Notes: a model not told the origin generated them from the letters alone. Positions 49,860 through 62,031 are shown, counted from the stretch's first letter. The stretch: 64,000 bases of DNA from Zanthoxylum bungeanum (GCA_019454045.1 SKCR01021137.1:92347-156346), one strand, 5' to 3'. Numbers and translations: made by a program.

Positions 49860-50907
49860 ATGTTGTCAATCAATCTAATCCAATTAATTAATTTTCGATT
49901 AATGACCATCCAATGTTCATACAACGATTTGATTTACGCGAGTCCAACTCGTTTAAGAATAAATACTCAAAGTACGTATTCTTGATTTATATCAAACTAC
50001 AATTTTAAATCCAATTTAAATTGTATCAAATATAATTCATGTTTAATTCCAAATTAAACAATTACACTTATATTAGTGCCTTTTAGACTTGGATTCCAAA
50101 TCCAATCCAAATGGGTCTCAAAGGCCCAATTAGCATTCAATGCCAATTTAATTAAGTCCAATGGGCTTTCAATTAATTCTTTAGGCATGGGCTTTTGGCC
50201 ATTATGGATCCAACTCATAATGCCTTGGCCCATTTAGGAATCACCCTATGCAAAAAATTAATCTTGGCCTATTAGGCCCAATTAAATTATATAAGGCTCA
50301 AAAGTTATATTATGGACTTTTATGGAAATGGTTTAGGCCCAATTGGATCCAACCCAATTGTCCAAAACCATACTTGGCCCAACCAAGTCCATTTAGCCCA
50401 AATAGAAAAAATTAGATTAATATAATATTCCAAATATCACATTAATCCAATTAAAGTGTAATTAACACAATTAATTAATTAATCTAATATTTCCAAAACA
50501 TTAATTAATCTAATTAATCATGCTTTACTTTTAATTTATGTCCAACACAAATTTAAGCAAAATCAATTCATCCAACATGCTTCATACTCACGGCAATAGG
50601 CAAGAAATAACATCCAATTTTGATTTCAATCCAATTAAATCAACAATTAACATTCATTTCATGTTTTTAACACATCCAATTGTTAAATTTCAAAAATTCA
50701 CCTTGAGCAATTCTTAGGGTTCTATTCGGCCAACTAAAGGATTTGGGGAAAACTTGATCCAATCATTTTTCACAAATCCAATTATGCATACCTCTAAGTC
50801 ATCATCATCCAACATTAACCAAACAATCAATTTAGAAAATTACATGCTCCAAGCGAAATCCCCAAATTAAAGTTAAGAACCCTAGAATTCCAAATCAAGT
50901 TTAGAAG
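49860..50907 (-). other. A distal leader, copy 1
   Basis: This continues the A leader interrupted at 6893. It has the ACTCG block, GGCCCA-rich sequence (50100-50400) and AT-rich DNA, up to the A primer-binding site at 50908-50919. There is no coding signal. Confidence 0.82.
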
Positions 50908-50920
50908 GCTCTGATACCAT

Positions 50921-52656
50921 TATTAGTGTCCTACACATGCCCAATATCTCTAAATATGATTTATTTGTGAATAATCAAGATAAGTTGCGGAAATACTAAC
51001 AATGATCGGTTGAGAATTTTCCAAAAATTCTTTGAAAGGATGAAGCACCAAGCTTTAAGATGAGTTCCAAACCCTTGGGTGAGTTTCCCTATCACCTTAA
51101 TTCAACTTTTTAAGGTGCTAGCTTGAAGGAAAATTGAAGAAAAATTTTCCCTATGGAGAGAGCAAGGTTCACGGTTTTTGTGAGAAAAAGAGAAGATGAA
51201 TAGTGAATATTGTTTTAAAAACACTTGTTGCAAAAGTTGGTGGTTGTGTTGGTTAAATGCAATATTTAATTTTTTCCAACTACTCACATCAATGAGTGAC
51301 ATGTGATGTAAGTTAATGGGTCCCACCCAATTTAAATTCCAAATTTAAATTGACTTACACAACACACAACTAGTACTTGGGCTCGGGTTCATTTAATTCT
51401 GAATTAAATGAATTTGTCATCGCGACATAGTTAAATCCAATTTAATTAAATAATTATACCTAGCAAAATTATTATGATAGTCGCTTACGAATTAATTCCA
51501 AATTAATTCGTTCGCCAGAATTAAAATCCAATTTTAATTTCCCATTGAAATCCAATTTAAATTAATATATCTGATATATTATTTTATCAATTAATTCTAA
51601 ATTAATCGCGTTCTCCCTTCTTTACGAATTAATCCCAGATTAATTCTTACCGCAATTAATCCTAGATTAATTTTCTTTCTCATAATTAATCCCAGATTAA
51701 TTCTGTTGGAGTCAAAAGTCATTGGTGAATCTTTGGGAAGTGACCCAAGAGATTCCGAGATATGTTGGCAGTAAATACGGTCATCGGACTATCCAAACAC
51801 GTGCATACCCCGTACTACGTTCTTACCGATTTACAAGACATGGTTGGCTTCGAGTAAAGCACCGTGCCTACCCAATTCTCCAGAAATATTCAAAGAGGAA
51901 TATATAATCTGTATCAGCCGTAGTACACAAAGTATTGCGTAACACGATCCAGTATCGGATGTCACATGTAAGGCATAGGACTGGCTCTGTGTCTTCCCCA
52001 TACGAAGCATATATCGGAACCCGCGTAACTAGTCTATGTAATCGGATAATCATGACCTAGTCATATTATCCCGATAGCTGTAATATTTTAGAGTACTAGT
52101 ACCGTATCCTGCGTGATCATCATCTCTATATGACTGAAGTGATACTCCCATTTTGACATCGCACCCAATACACTACGATTCTATGTAAACCCAGCGGAGG
52201 CATAGACAGAACCTGTTAAAGCTCCGGACGACCAATATCAAAGTAAACTGATTGTCGCAAATATTAGCGATGCAAGTCTCAGGTTAAAGATCACATACAC
52301 CTACCCTGATTCGGATTCCCATAGACACATAGTCATAATACCAATGGGACTCCGATGGGTCTATTCAGAGCGAAGCTGTTCCTGGTCTAACGGCTAACAG
52401 AACCTCTTGTCACACTTATATAAATATCCAATACTTAAATATATGAGAACTACGCCGTTAAGCTTCCATAACGCGCACAAGTGTAATACTAGTCTATTCC
52501 GAATTATCGATGTCCAGTCTCGATAATACTACGATTAGGGATATTTAATGATTAAACCGTTCGTGGATTAATATTGTCTCATATCTTATTAATCTGATTT
52601 AACCATAAGAATTTTATCATTAATAATCCAAATAATCCAATTACATAATGATAAAA
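50921..52656 (-). repeat. A 5' LTR, copy 1, truncated at the duplication junction
   Basis: It starts TATTAGTGTCC (intact form TGTTAGTGTCC) after the primer-binding site. It lacks the last roughly 90 bp of U3 that are present in copy 2 (58499-58586). The comb lies at about 51395-51700. The LTR ORF frame is broken by an extra base near 52289. Confidence 0.9.
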
Positions 52657-53695
52657 TTAATTAATCTAAAATTAATGACCATCCAATGTTCAAACAACGA
52701 TTTGATTTGCGCGAGTCAAACTCGTTTTAAGAATAAGTACTCAAAGTATGAATTCTTGAATTATATTAAACTACAACATTAAATCCAATTTAATTTTTAT
52801 TCAATACTAATTCTTCATTTAATTCCAAATTAAATAATTACACTTTATTAATGAGCCTTTGCGACTTAGATTCTAAATCTAATCTATACGGGTCTCAAAG
52901 CCCAATTAACATCCAATGTCAATTTAATTAAAGTCCAATGGGCTTTCAATTAATATATAAGGCATGGACTTTGGCAACCAAAGCCCAATAAGGAATCACC
53001 CTTTGCCAAAAATCAATTTAGGCCCATTAGGCAAAATTAAAATTTTAAAGGTCCATTATATTATATTTGGACTTTATGGATATGGTTTTGGCCATATTGG
53101 ATCCAACCAATTAGCCCAAACCAAACTTGGCCCAACCAAGCCCATTAAGCCCAAATACAACTTTATAAGCCCAATTCCAAATTTAGCCCAACAATTTAAT
53201 CACAATATTCCAAATATCACAATTAAATTATTTAAAGTGCTTTAGCCATAATTAATTAGTCAAATTAACATTTCCAAAATACCGATTACACTAATTAATC
53301 ATGCTAATCATCATCAACACATGTCCAACATTATTGAATAAAAAAATCATCTCATTACATGCTATGTATAGCTCTCGGCAATGGGGAAATTTTTTAATTA
53401 ATTTTGATTTCAATCCAATTAAATCACAAATCAATTTATCCATCATTTCAAACACATCCAATGGTCTAAAAATCAAAATCACCATGAGCTATATTAGGGC
53501 TTCATATTCGGCCAAGCCAAACATTTGGGGAAAAATTATTCCAATTCAATTTTCATCAAATTGATCACAAATAACTCTAAGTTATCATCATTCAAGCAAA
53601 CTCAATCAATCAATTTTATCAAATCATGCTCAAATCAATTTTACCCAAATTTTACCCTAAATCAATTTCATGCTTAATCAAGGCTCTGATACCAT

Positions 53696-55696
53696 TGTTG
53701 GGTATTAGTTATCCCAAGTTCAATTAAGCAATGAAAAAGTGTGAATACAACAAAGTTAAGTTGCGGAAATACTCACTTTGATCGGATTTGCGATGCGAAG
53801 AACATAAAACTTTTGCTCAATGGATGAAGCTCTCGGCCATGCCTAAACTTCGTGCTTTTTGTTTCGGTCAATCCCTCTTTGTGTGCTCCAAGCTCCAAGC
53901 TTTGTGAATGGATTCCATGCTCAAGTGTTGGTTTCCCTATCACCTTTGTGAGAGACTCTTTATGTGTGCTAGCACTTGGAAATTTTGCCACAAAATTCCC
54001 TTAAGCTTCTTCTATCTCTCGGCCAAGCCAAGAAATTGATAGGAAAAATGCTTCAATGCCGTGAGAGGGAGAGGAGTGAGAGAGAAGAAGAAGTTGTGTT
54101 GTGTATTTCGGTTTTTGATTTTAAAAATCAAATACCAAACTCACACTTTTCCAAAAAGTACAAAGTTTTTAAAGTCTTTCAACCACTTACATCATTCAAT
54201 GATGACAAGCATCACATCCCTCAAAGTGATGTGACTTCCATCACTTGATTGACTAATGATGTGACGCGTGATGTGACTTGTGGGCGCACTTAATTCGAAA
54301 TGCGAGTGGGCCCGCAAACACTCCCGGGCTCGGGTTCTCTAATTCTGAATTAACGATTTTTTTTCCGTTGTGACATAATTAAATCAAATTTATTAAATAA
54401 TTATGCCTAGAAAAATTACTATTCACATCGCTAGCGAATTAATTCTAAATTAACTCGTTCGCCCGAATTAAAATCTAATTTTAATTCCGCGTTGAAATCT
54501 AATTTCGTATAATATATCGAATATATTATTTTATCGATTAATTCCAAATTAATCGTTCTCTCTCTTCAAATAATATTTTATCCCAGATAAAATATCTCCG
54601 TAATTAATCCTAGATTAATTTTCTCTTTCTATTAATTAATCACAGATTAATAATGTGTGAGTCATACGTCATCGGTGAATCTTCGGGAAGCGACCCATGA
54701 GATCCCCGGATATGTTGGCAGTAAATCCGGTCGTCGGACTATCCGAACACGTACGTACCTAGTACTACATTTTTTACCGATTTACAAGACATGGTTGGCT
54801 TCCAGCAAAGCATCATGCCTACCAAATTCTATAGAAATATTCTTAAAGGAATATATAATCTATATCAGGCGTAGTATACGTAGTATTGCGTATTGCGATC
54901 CAGTATCGGATGTCCCATGCAAGGGCTGGGGCTGGAAATGTGTCTGCCCGTACGAAACACATATCGGATCTCTGGTAACTAGTCTCTATAATCGGATAAT
55001 CATGACCTAGACATATTATCCCGATGACTGCAGTACTAAAGAGTACCAGTTCCGTATCCTGCGTGATCATCATCTCCATTATGACTGGAGTGATACTTCC
55101 ATCTTGACATCACACCCAATACACTACGTTTCTCAATATACCAAGAAGAGGCGTACAAAGAACCTGTTAAAGCCCTGGACGACCAAAACCAAAGTATATT
55201 GATTGTCGCAAGTATTAGCGGTGCAAGTCTCAGGTTAAGACCAAATACACCTACCCTGGTTCGGACTTCCATAGACACATAGTCATACTACCAATGGAAT
55301 TACGAGGGGTCTATCCAGAGCGAAGCTGTTTCCGTACCATCGGTAAACACAACCTCCTATTACACTTTCATGAGTATCCAATACCCAAATATATGAGAAC
55401 TATGTTGTTATGCTCCTATAACACGCACAAGTGCAATACTAGTCTATTCCGCATTATCGATATCCAATCTCGATAATACTCCGACTAGGGATTTTTAATG
55501 ATTAAACCTTAATGGATTGATACTGTCTCATATGTTATCAATCCGGAATTAATCATATGGACTTTTATCATTTATATATCTCGGAAATCTAATTACAAAT
55601 GATAAAAGAGCAATTTCCTTTGTCACATAGTTAATTTGTACAACAACACCAATCTTCTTCACAAATAGTGATGTTATGGGTCATAATTGTCCAACA
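53696..55696 (-). repeat. D 5' LTR, duplicated copy
   Basis: A 2001-bp duplicate of 47855-49854, also followed by AAAGC. The LTR ORF is open at 55036-55278. It has no 3' LTR partner of its own: it arose by segmental duplication, not transposition. Confidence 0.92.
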
Positions 55697-55701
55697 AAAG
55701 C

Positions 55702-56750
55702 ATGTTGTCAATTAATCTAATCTAATTAACTAATTTTCGATTAATGACCATCCAATGTTCATACAACGATTTGATTTGCGCGAGTCCAACTCGTTTAAGA
55801 ATAAATACTCAAAGTACGTATTCTTGAATTATATCGAACTACAATTTTAAATCCAATTTAAATTGTATCAAATACTAATTCATGTTTAATTCCAAATTAA
55901 ACAATTACATTTATTTTAGTGCCTTTTAGACTTGGATTCCAAATCCAATCCAAATGGGTCTCAAAGGCCCAATTAGCATTCAATGCCAATTTAATTAAGT
56001 CCAATGGGCTTTCAATTAATTCTTTAGGCATGGGTTTTTGGCCATTATGGATCCAACCCATAATGCCTTGGCCCATTTAGGAATCACCCTATGCCAAAAA
56101 TTAATCTTGGCCTATTAGGCCCAATTAAATTATATAAGGCCCAAAAGTTATATTATGGACTTTTATGGAAATGGTTTAGGCCCAATTGGATCTAACCCAA
56201 TTGTCCAAAACCATACTTGGCCCAACCAAGCTCATTTAGCCCAAATAGAAAAAAATAGATTAATATAATATTCCAAATATCACATTAATCCAATTAAAGT
56301 GTAATTAACACAATTAATTAATTAATCTAATATTTCCAAAACATTAATTAATCTAATTGATCATGCTTTACTTTTAATTTATGTCCAACACAAATTTAAG
56401 CAAAATCAATTCATCCAACATGCTTCATACTCACGGCAATAGGCAAGAAATAACATCCAATTTTGATTTCAATCCAATTAAATCAACAATTAACATTCAT
56501 TTCATGTTTTTAACACATCCAATTATTAAATTTCAAAAATTCACCATGAGCAATTCTTAGGGTTCTATTCGGCCAACTAAAGGATTTGGGGAAAACTTGA
56601 TCCAATCAATTTTCACAAATCCAATTATGCATAACTCTAAGTCGTCATCATCCAACATTAACCAAACAATCAATTTAGAAAATTACATGCTCCAAGCAAA
56701 ATCTCCAAATTAAAGTTAAGAACCCTAGAATTCCAAATCAAGTTTAGATG
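55702..56750 (-). other. A distal leader, copy 2
   Basis: Duplicate of 49860-50907. GGCCCA-rich and AT-rich leader with no coding signal. Confidence 0.82.
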
Positions 56751-56763
56751 GCTCTGATACCAT

Positions 56764-58586
56764 TTTTAGTGTCCTACATATGCCCAATATCTCTAAATAT
56801 GATTTATGTGTGAATAATCAAGATAAGTTGCGGAAATCTAACAATGATCGGTTGAGAATTTTCCAAAAATTCTTTGAAATGATGAAGCACCAAGCTTTAA
56901 GATGAGTTCCAAACCCTTGGGTGAGTTTCTCTATCACCTTAATTCAACTTTTTAAGGTGCTAGCTTGAAGGAGAATTGAAGAAAAATTTTCCCTATGGAG
57001 AGAGCAAGGTTCACGGTTTTTGTGAGAAAAATAGAAGATGAATAGTGAATATTGTTTTAAAAACACTTGTTGCAAAAGTTGGTGGTTGTTTTGGTTAAAT
57101 GCAATATTTAATTTTTTCCAACTACTCACATCAATGAGTGACATGTAATGTAAGTTAATGGGTCCGACCCAATTTAAATTCCAAATTTAAGTTCACTTAC
57201 ACAACACACAACTAGTACTTGGGCTCGGGTTCATTTAATTCCGAATTAAATGAATTTGTCATCGCGATATAGTTAAATCCAATTTAATTAAATAATTATG
57301 CCTAGCAAAATTATTATGATAGTCGCTTATGAATTAATTCCAAATTAATTCGTTCGCCAGAATTAAAATCCAATTTTAATTTCCCATTGAAATCCAATTT
57401 CAATTAATATATCCGATATATTATTTTATCAATTAATTCTAAATTAATCACGTTCTCTCTTCTTTACGAATCAATCCCAGATTAATTCTTACCGCAATTA
57501 ATCCTAGATTAATTTTCTCTCTCATAATTAATCCCAGATTAATTTTGTTGGAGTCAAAAGTCATTGGTGAATCTTTGGGAAGTGACCCAAGAGATTCCTA
57601 GATATGTTGGGAGTAAATACGGTCATTGGACTATACAAACATGTGCGTATCCTGTACCACGTTCTTACCGATTTACAAGACATGGTTGGCTTCGAGCAAA
57701 GCACCGTGCCTACCCAATTCTCCAGAAATATTCAACGAGGAATATATAATCTGTATCAGGCGTAGTATACAAAGTATTGCGTAATACGATCCAGTATCGG
57801 ATGTCACATGTAAGGCATAGGGTTAGCTCTGTGTCTTCCCAGTACGTAGCATATATCGAAACCCGCGTAACTAGTCTATGTAATCGGATAATCATGACCT
57901 AGTCATATTATCCCGATAGCTGCAATATTTAAGAGTACTAGTACCGTATCATGCGTGATCATCATCTCCATATGACTGAAGTGATACTCCCCTCTTGACA
58001 TCACACCCAATACACTAAGATTTTATGTAAACCCAGCGGAGGCGTAGACAGAACCTGTTAAAGCTCCAGACGACCAATACCAAAGTAAACTGATTGTCGC
58101 AAGTATTAGCGATGCAAGTCTCAGGTTAAAGATCACATACACCTACCCTGATTGGATTCCTATAGACACATAGTCATAATACCAATGGGACTCAGAGGGG
58201 TCTATTCAGAGCGAAGCTGTTCCCGGTCTAACGGCTAACATAACCTCTTGTCACACTTACATAAGTATCCAATACTTAAATATATGAGAACTACGCTGTT
58301 AAGCTTCCATAACGCGCACAAGTGTAATATTAGTCTATTCCGCATTATCGATGTCCAATCTCGATAATACTACGATTAGGGATATTTAATGATTAAAAAG
58401 TTCGTGGATTAATACTGTCTCATATCTTATTAATCCGATTTAACCATAAGGTCTTTTATCATTAATAATCCAAGTAATCCAATTACATAATGATAAAATA
58501 GCAATTTACTTTGTCACATAGTTAATTTGTACAAAAACACAATGTCTTTTATAAATAGTGATGTTATGGGTCATAATTATCCAACA
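56764..58586 (-). repeat. A 5' LTR, complete copy
   Basis: 1823 bp, TTTTAGTGTCC (decayed TG end) ... TTATCCAACA. It abuts Tork-like pol at 58587, where GTAAG should be the target site; the partner site lies left of the window. The comb is at about 57237-57543. Confidence 0.9.
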
Positions 58587-61574
58587 GTAAGGATTGGGAA
58601 TGAGGGTCAGTCAAAAGTCATCGGTATTGGAGATATATGCCTTGAAACAAACAATGGCACAATGCTAGTGTTGAAGGGAGTCAAGCACATCCCAGATATC
58701 CGATTAAACATGATCTCAACAGGAAAGTTGGATGATGAAGGCCTTTGCAACACCTTTAGTGACGACACATGGAAACTCACTAAAGGATCAATGGTGATGG
58801 CTGAGGTAAGAAATATTCAACACTATATTTGATTCACGCTAAACTTTCCAATAGTAACATAATACAATCAACAGTGATGAGGCAACCGAACTATGGCATA
58901 AAAAGCTCGGTCATATGAGTCAAACGGGGATGAAAGTACTGCACCGATGGAATGTTCTTCCCGGATTTAACAACTCACACTTACAGAAGTATGAACTTTG
59001 CATGGCTGGAAAGCATAATAGGGTGTCCTTCCAGAGCTCTCTGCCTCAACGAAAATCGGAGGTACTTGATCTCATACATTCAGATGTATGTGGTCTGATG
59101 TAGACAAGAACACTTGGTGGGTCATTCTATTTTGTGATATTTATAGATGTTCATTCATGGAAGATACATGTATACACCTTGAAGATGAAAGATCGAATGT
59201 TGAGAGTGTTCAAGGAGTTTCATGCCCTGGTAAAGAGAGAAACCAGAAAGAAACTAAAATACATCAGAACAGACAATGGTGGAGAATACAGAGGTCTGTT
59301 TGATCAGTACTAGAAGATGTAAGGAATTCAACATCACACGACACCTCCCAAGACACCTCAGCTGAATGGCCTAGCTGAAATGATGAACAAAACCTTGTGC
59401 GAAAAGGTCAGAAGCTTACTTTCACAAGCCAAGCTACCGAAGACATTTTGGGGGGAGACACTAAGCACAACTGTACATGTTTTGAACATGTCCCCATCAG
59501 TCGCACAAAAAGGTAATATTCCTAATCAAGTCTGGACAGGAAAAGACGTTTTATATGACCACTTACATGTTTTTGGGTGCAAAGCATTTGTACACATCCC
59601 AAAGGAAGAGAGATCCAAACTTGATGCAAAGACGCGACAGTGTGTCTTTATTGGCTATGTTCTGTATGATTTTAGCTACAAAATGTATGATCCCGTTGAG
59701 AAGAAGATTCTCAGAATCCGAGATGTTATCTTCGTTGAAGTGAATCAGAAAAGAGCTAAAGACAATGCCCCAACAATACATAAATGTTGATGTGAATCCA
59801 AAACTTCATACATCGGTGCCAGTACATATTGAAGATGAGGTTTCCAATCATGAGGGTACAAGTGTTGAAGCTCTCAGAGATGGTGATCATGATCAACCAC
59901 CAGTACCAGAAGCTACACCAACAGTTCCACAACAAACGGTCTGACAGAGAAAGATGACCTTTAACAAGATACTCTGTATATGAGTATATGCTGCTTACTA
60001 ATGGGGGAGAACCTGAGAGCTATAAGGAGACTGTGGAAATAGAGAATAAGGAAGAGTGGGAAGAAGCAATGAAAGATGAGATGAAGTCTTTGCATGACAA
60101 TCACACTTTTGAGTTGGTGAAATTGCCAAAAGGCAAATGGGCTTTGAAGAACAAATGGGTGTACAGAGTGAAGCAACAAGAACACACTTCACAACCCCGA
60201 TACAAAGCCAGACTAGTTGTCAATGGATTCAATCAGAGAAAAGGCATTGACTTTGATGAAATCTTCTCTCCAGTTGTGAAGATGTCATCCATCAGAGTGG
60301 TACTCAGCTTAGCAGTAAGCCTTGGCTTGGAGATTGAAAAGATGGATGTCAATACCGCATTTCTTCATGGGGATCTGGAAGAATAAATTTATATGGAACA
60401 ACCAGAAGGCTTCAGAGTCAAAAGAAAAGAGGACCATGTGTGCAGACTCAAGAAAAACCTCTATGGTTTGAAATAGGCACCGAAACTGTGGTATATGAAG
60501 TTTGAGTCAGTTATGGGAGAGCAAGGATACAAGAAGACTACTTCAGACCATTGTGTTTTCGTTCAGAAATTTTCTAACGATGACTTTATCATCTTACTGT
60601 TGTATGTAGATGATATGTTGATAGTTGGCCGGAATAAATAGAGGATTGATGATTTGAAGCAGCAATTGAGTAAGTCTTTTGAGATGAAAGACTTGGGGCT
60701 AGCAAAACAGATTCTTGGCATCATAATCGGTCGTGATCGAAAAGCCAAGAAATTATATTTATCACATGAGGAGTACATCGAGAAGGTACTTCTGTGATTT
60801 CAGATGGATAAGGCTAAAGCGGTTAGCATTCCTCTTGCTACCCACTTTAGATTGAGTACAAATCAGAGTCCCTCTAGTAAGACAGAGAAGAAGGAAATGA
60901 ACCAGGTTCCATACACCTCAACAGTGGGAAGTCTCATGTATGCCATGGTGTGCACAAGACCAGACCTAGCACGCGCAGTTGGATTGGTCAGTCGGTTTAT
61001 GTCAAATCCAATAAAAGAACACTGGAATGCTATCAAATGGATAATGCGGTATCTTCAAGGCACATCCAAAATGAGACTATGTTTTGGAAGCAACAAGCCA
61101 GTGTTAATGGGCTACACCAATTCAGATATGGCAGGTGATATGGATACCCGTAAGTCTACTACGGGGTATCTAATTACTCTCTCAGGGGGAGCTGTGGCAT
61201 GACAGTCAAGGTTGCAGAGATGTGTTGAACTCTCGACAACAGAGGCAGAATTCATTGCAGTAACGGAAGCTTGCAAGGAATTATTATGGATGAAGAAATT
61301 TATCCAGGAATTGGGTTTCAAGCAGGAGAAGTACACTTTGTACTGTGATAGCCAGAGTGCTATCTACCTTGGTAAAAATTCTACTTTTCACTCGAGGTCA
61401 AAACATATCGATGTGAGGTATCACTAGATACGGGACGTCCTAAGTTCAAAGCTGTTAGAACTCATAAAGATTCACACTGATGACAATGGTGCCGATATGT
61501 TCACAAAATTTTTACCGAGGGAGAAGCTTGAAATATGTCATGCCATAGCTGGGATGACAAAACTCTCCAAATAG
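58587..61574 (+). pseudogene. Tork-like pol remnant
   Basis: Protease C-terminal part (VRIGNEGQSKVIGIGDICL, 58587-58830), integrase zinc domain (LGHMSQTGMKVL, 58905-59030; the first Cys of the C..C pair is Tyr), integrase core (IRTDNGGEY, 59262-59290; QLNGLAEMM near 59357-59385), RT with [13 protein letters not shown] and YVDDMLIVG (60603-60630), and RNase H with STTEAEFIA and CDSQSAI, ending KLSK and stop at 61572-61574. It carries a frameshift near 59100 and stops at about 59310-59325, 60384, 60474, 60640, 60796, 61201 and 61426. Most RT and RNase H stops fit C-to-T or G-to-A change of Gln, Arg or Trp codons. Confidence 0.9.
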
Positions 61575-61747
61575 TAAAAGCAGAGAGATACAGAGAACTA
61601 TGATTAGCTTGATCCCAACTCAGGGTACGTAGGCAGTCATACAGATGTAGCCAAGGGTGGATCCTTTTGATGATCCGGTTTGGGTGATTGATGGTCGGCT
61701 CAGATTTTAGGGTAAATATTCACCGATGGGGATATTTATTGGATTCC

Positions 61748-61774
61748 AGCATGCATGCAACTTGCATGCATGCT
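61748..61774. promoter_or_regulatory. Palindrome with RY (CATGCATG) cores in the Tork-like U3
   Basis: A perfect 27-bp palindrome: 13-bp arms (61748-61760 and 61762-61774) around one central C. Each arm contains CATGCATG, the RY motif known as a binding site for B3-domain seed regulators. About 80 bp upstream of the TATA box. Confidence 0.65.
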
Positions 61775-61812
61775 AGGCTCCAGTTGGCCAAGTTGGCCAG
61801 CTGATGAAAGTT

Positions 61813-61849
61813 GGCCAAAACGTGTGGCACTGTAGCACACGTTTTGGCC
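61813..61849. promoter_or_regulatory. 14-bp inverted repeat directly upstream of the Tork-like TATA box
   Basis: Arms GGCCAAAACGTGTG (61813-61826) and CACACGTTTTGGCC (61836-61849) are perfect, with a 9-bp loop. ACGTGT/ACACGT are ACGT-core (bZIP/ABRE-like) sequences. Confidence 0.75.
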
Positions 61850-61850
61850 C

Positions 61851-61858
61851 TATAAAAA
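61851..61858 (+). promoter_or_regulatory. TATA box of the Tork-like LTR
   Basis: TATAAAAA, one base after the inverted repeat and about 180 bp before the LTR end. Its position is typical of the compact LTRs of Tnt1-like elements. Confidence 0.7.
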
Positions 61859-62031
61859 GGAGCCTCAATTCACTTCTTAAGCATCACAGAATCAGAGTAA
61901 CATAGAGAGTAAAGAGTGTTTGAGAGGTTTTTTGTAAAGCTTTGGTTTAAACTTTGTAATTCTTTTATTTGTGTAATAAAGAAGAATTTTCCTCTCATTT
62001 CTCCTCTATTGTGATTGTTTATATCACAACA

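Larger units (their letters stand above)
46815..52656. repeat. Tandem segmental duplication, copy 1 (about 5.84 kb)
   Basis: This block holds D distal leader, D primer-binding site, D 5' LTR, AAAGC, A distal leader, A primer-binding site and most of the A 5' LTR. It is followed directly by a second copy (52657-58498) in the same orientation. Offsets between matching landmarks are 5841-5843 bp. The junction near 52651-52668 joins ATAAAA of the A LTR to TTAATTAATCT of the D leader, with short A/T microhomology. Confidence 0.92.
52657..58498. repeat. Tandem segmental duplication, copy 2
   Basis: D distal leader (52657-53682), primer-binding site (53683-53694), D LTR (53696-55696), AAAGC, A distal leader (55702-56750), primer-binding site (56751-56762) and A LTR. 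It differs from copy 1 by scattered substitutions and small indels, so it is a real, somewhat aged duplication and not an assembly repeat. Confidence 0.92.
58587..62031 (+). mobile_element. Tork/Tnt1-like Ty1/copia element, 3' part
   Basis: This + strand copia element belongs to a different lineage from the others. It begins in mid-protease because A is inserted there, and runs through integrase, RT, RNase H and a 3' LTR ending ATCACAACA at 62031. It lies inside a P450 exon, which resumes at 62032. Lineage is inferred from protein motifs (DVCGLM, QLNGLAEMMNKTL, YVDDMLIVG) typical of Tnt1/Tork polyproteins. Confidence 0.88.
61671..62031 (+). repeat. Tork-like 3' LTR (left edge approximate)
   Basis: A short LTR after the purine-rich CCAAGGGTGGA (61651-61661). 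The right end ATCACAACA is clear because P450 coding sequence starts at the next base. The left end is probably TGATGATCC or TGATCC near 61668-61671, which would pair with the TGTTGTGAT complement of the right end. It contains two palindromes, three AGTTGGCC repeats (61783-61816), a TATA box and AATAAA near 61975. Confidence 0.7.

Noticed and set aside
53696..55696. A separate solo-LTR insertion of the D type
   Set aside because: Its flanks match copy 1 on both sides, including leader and AAAGC junction, so it is part of a tandem duplication.
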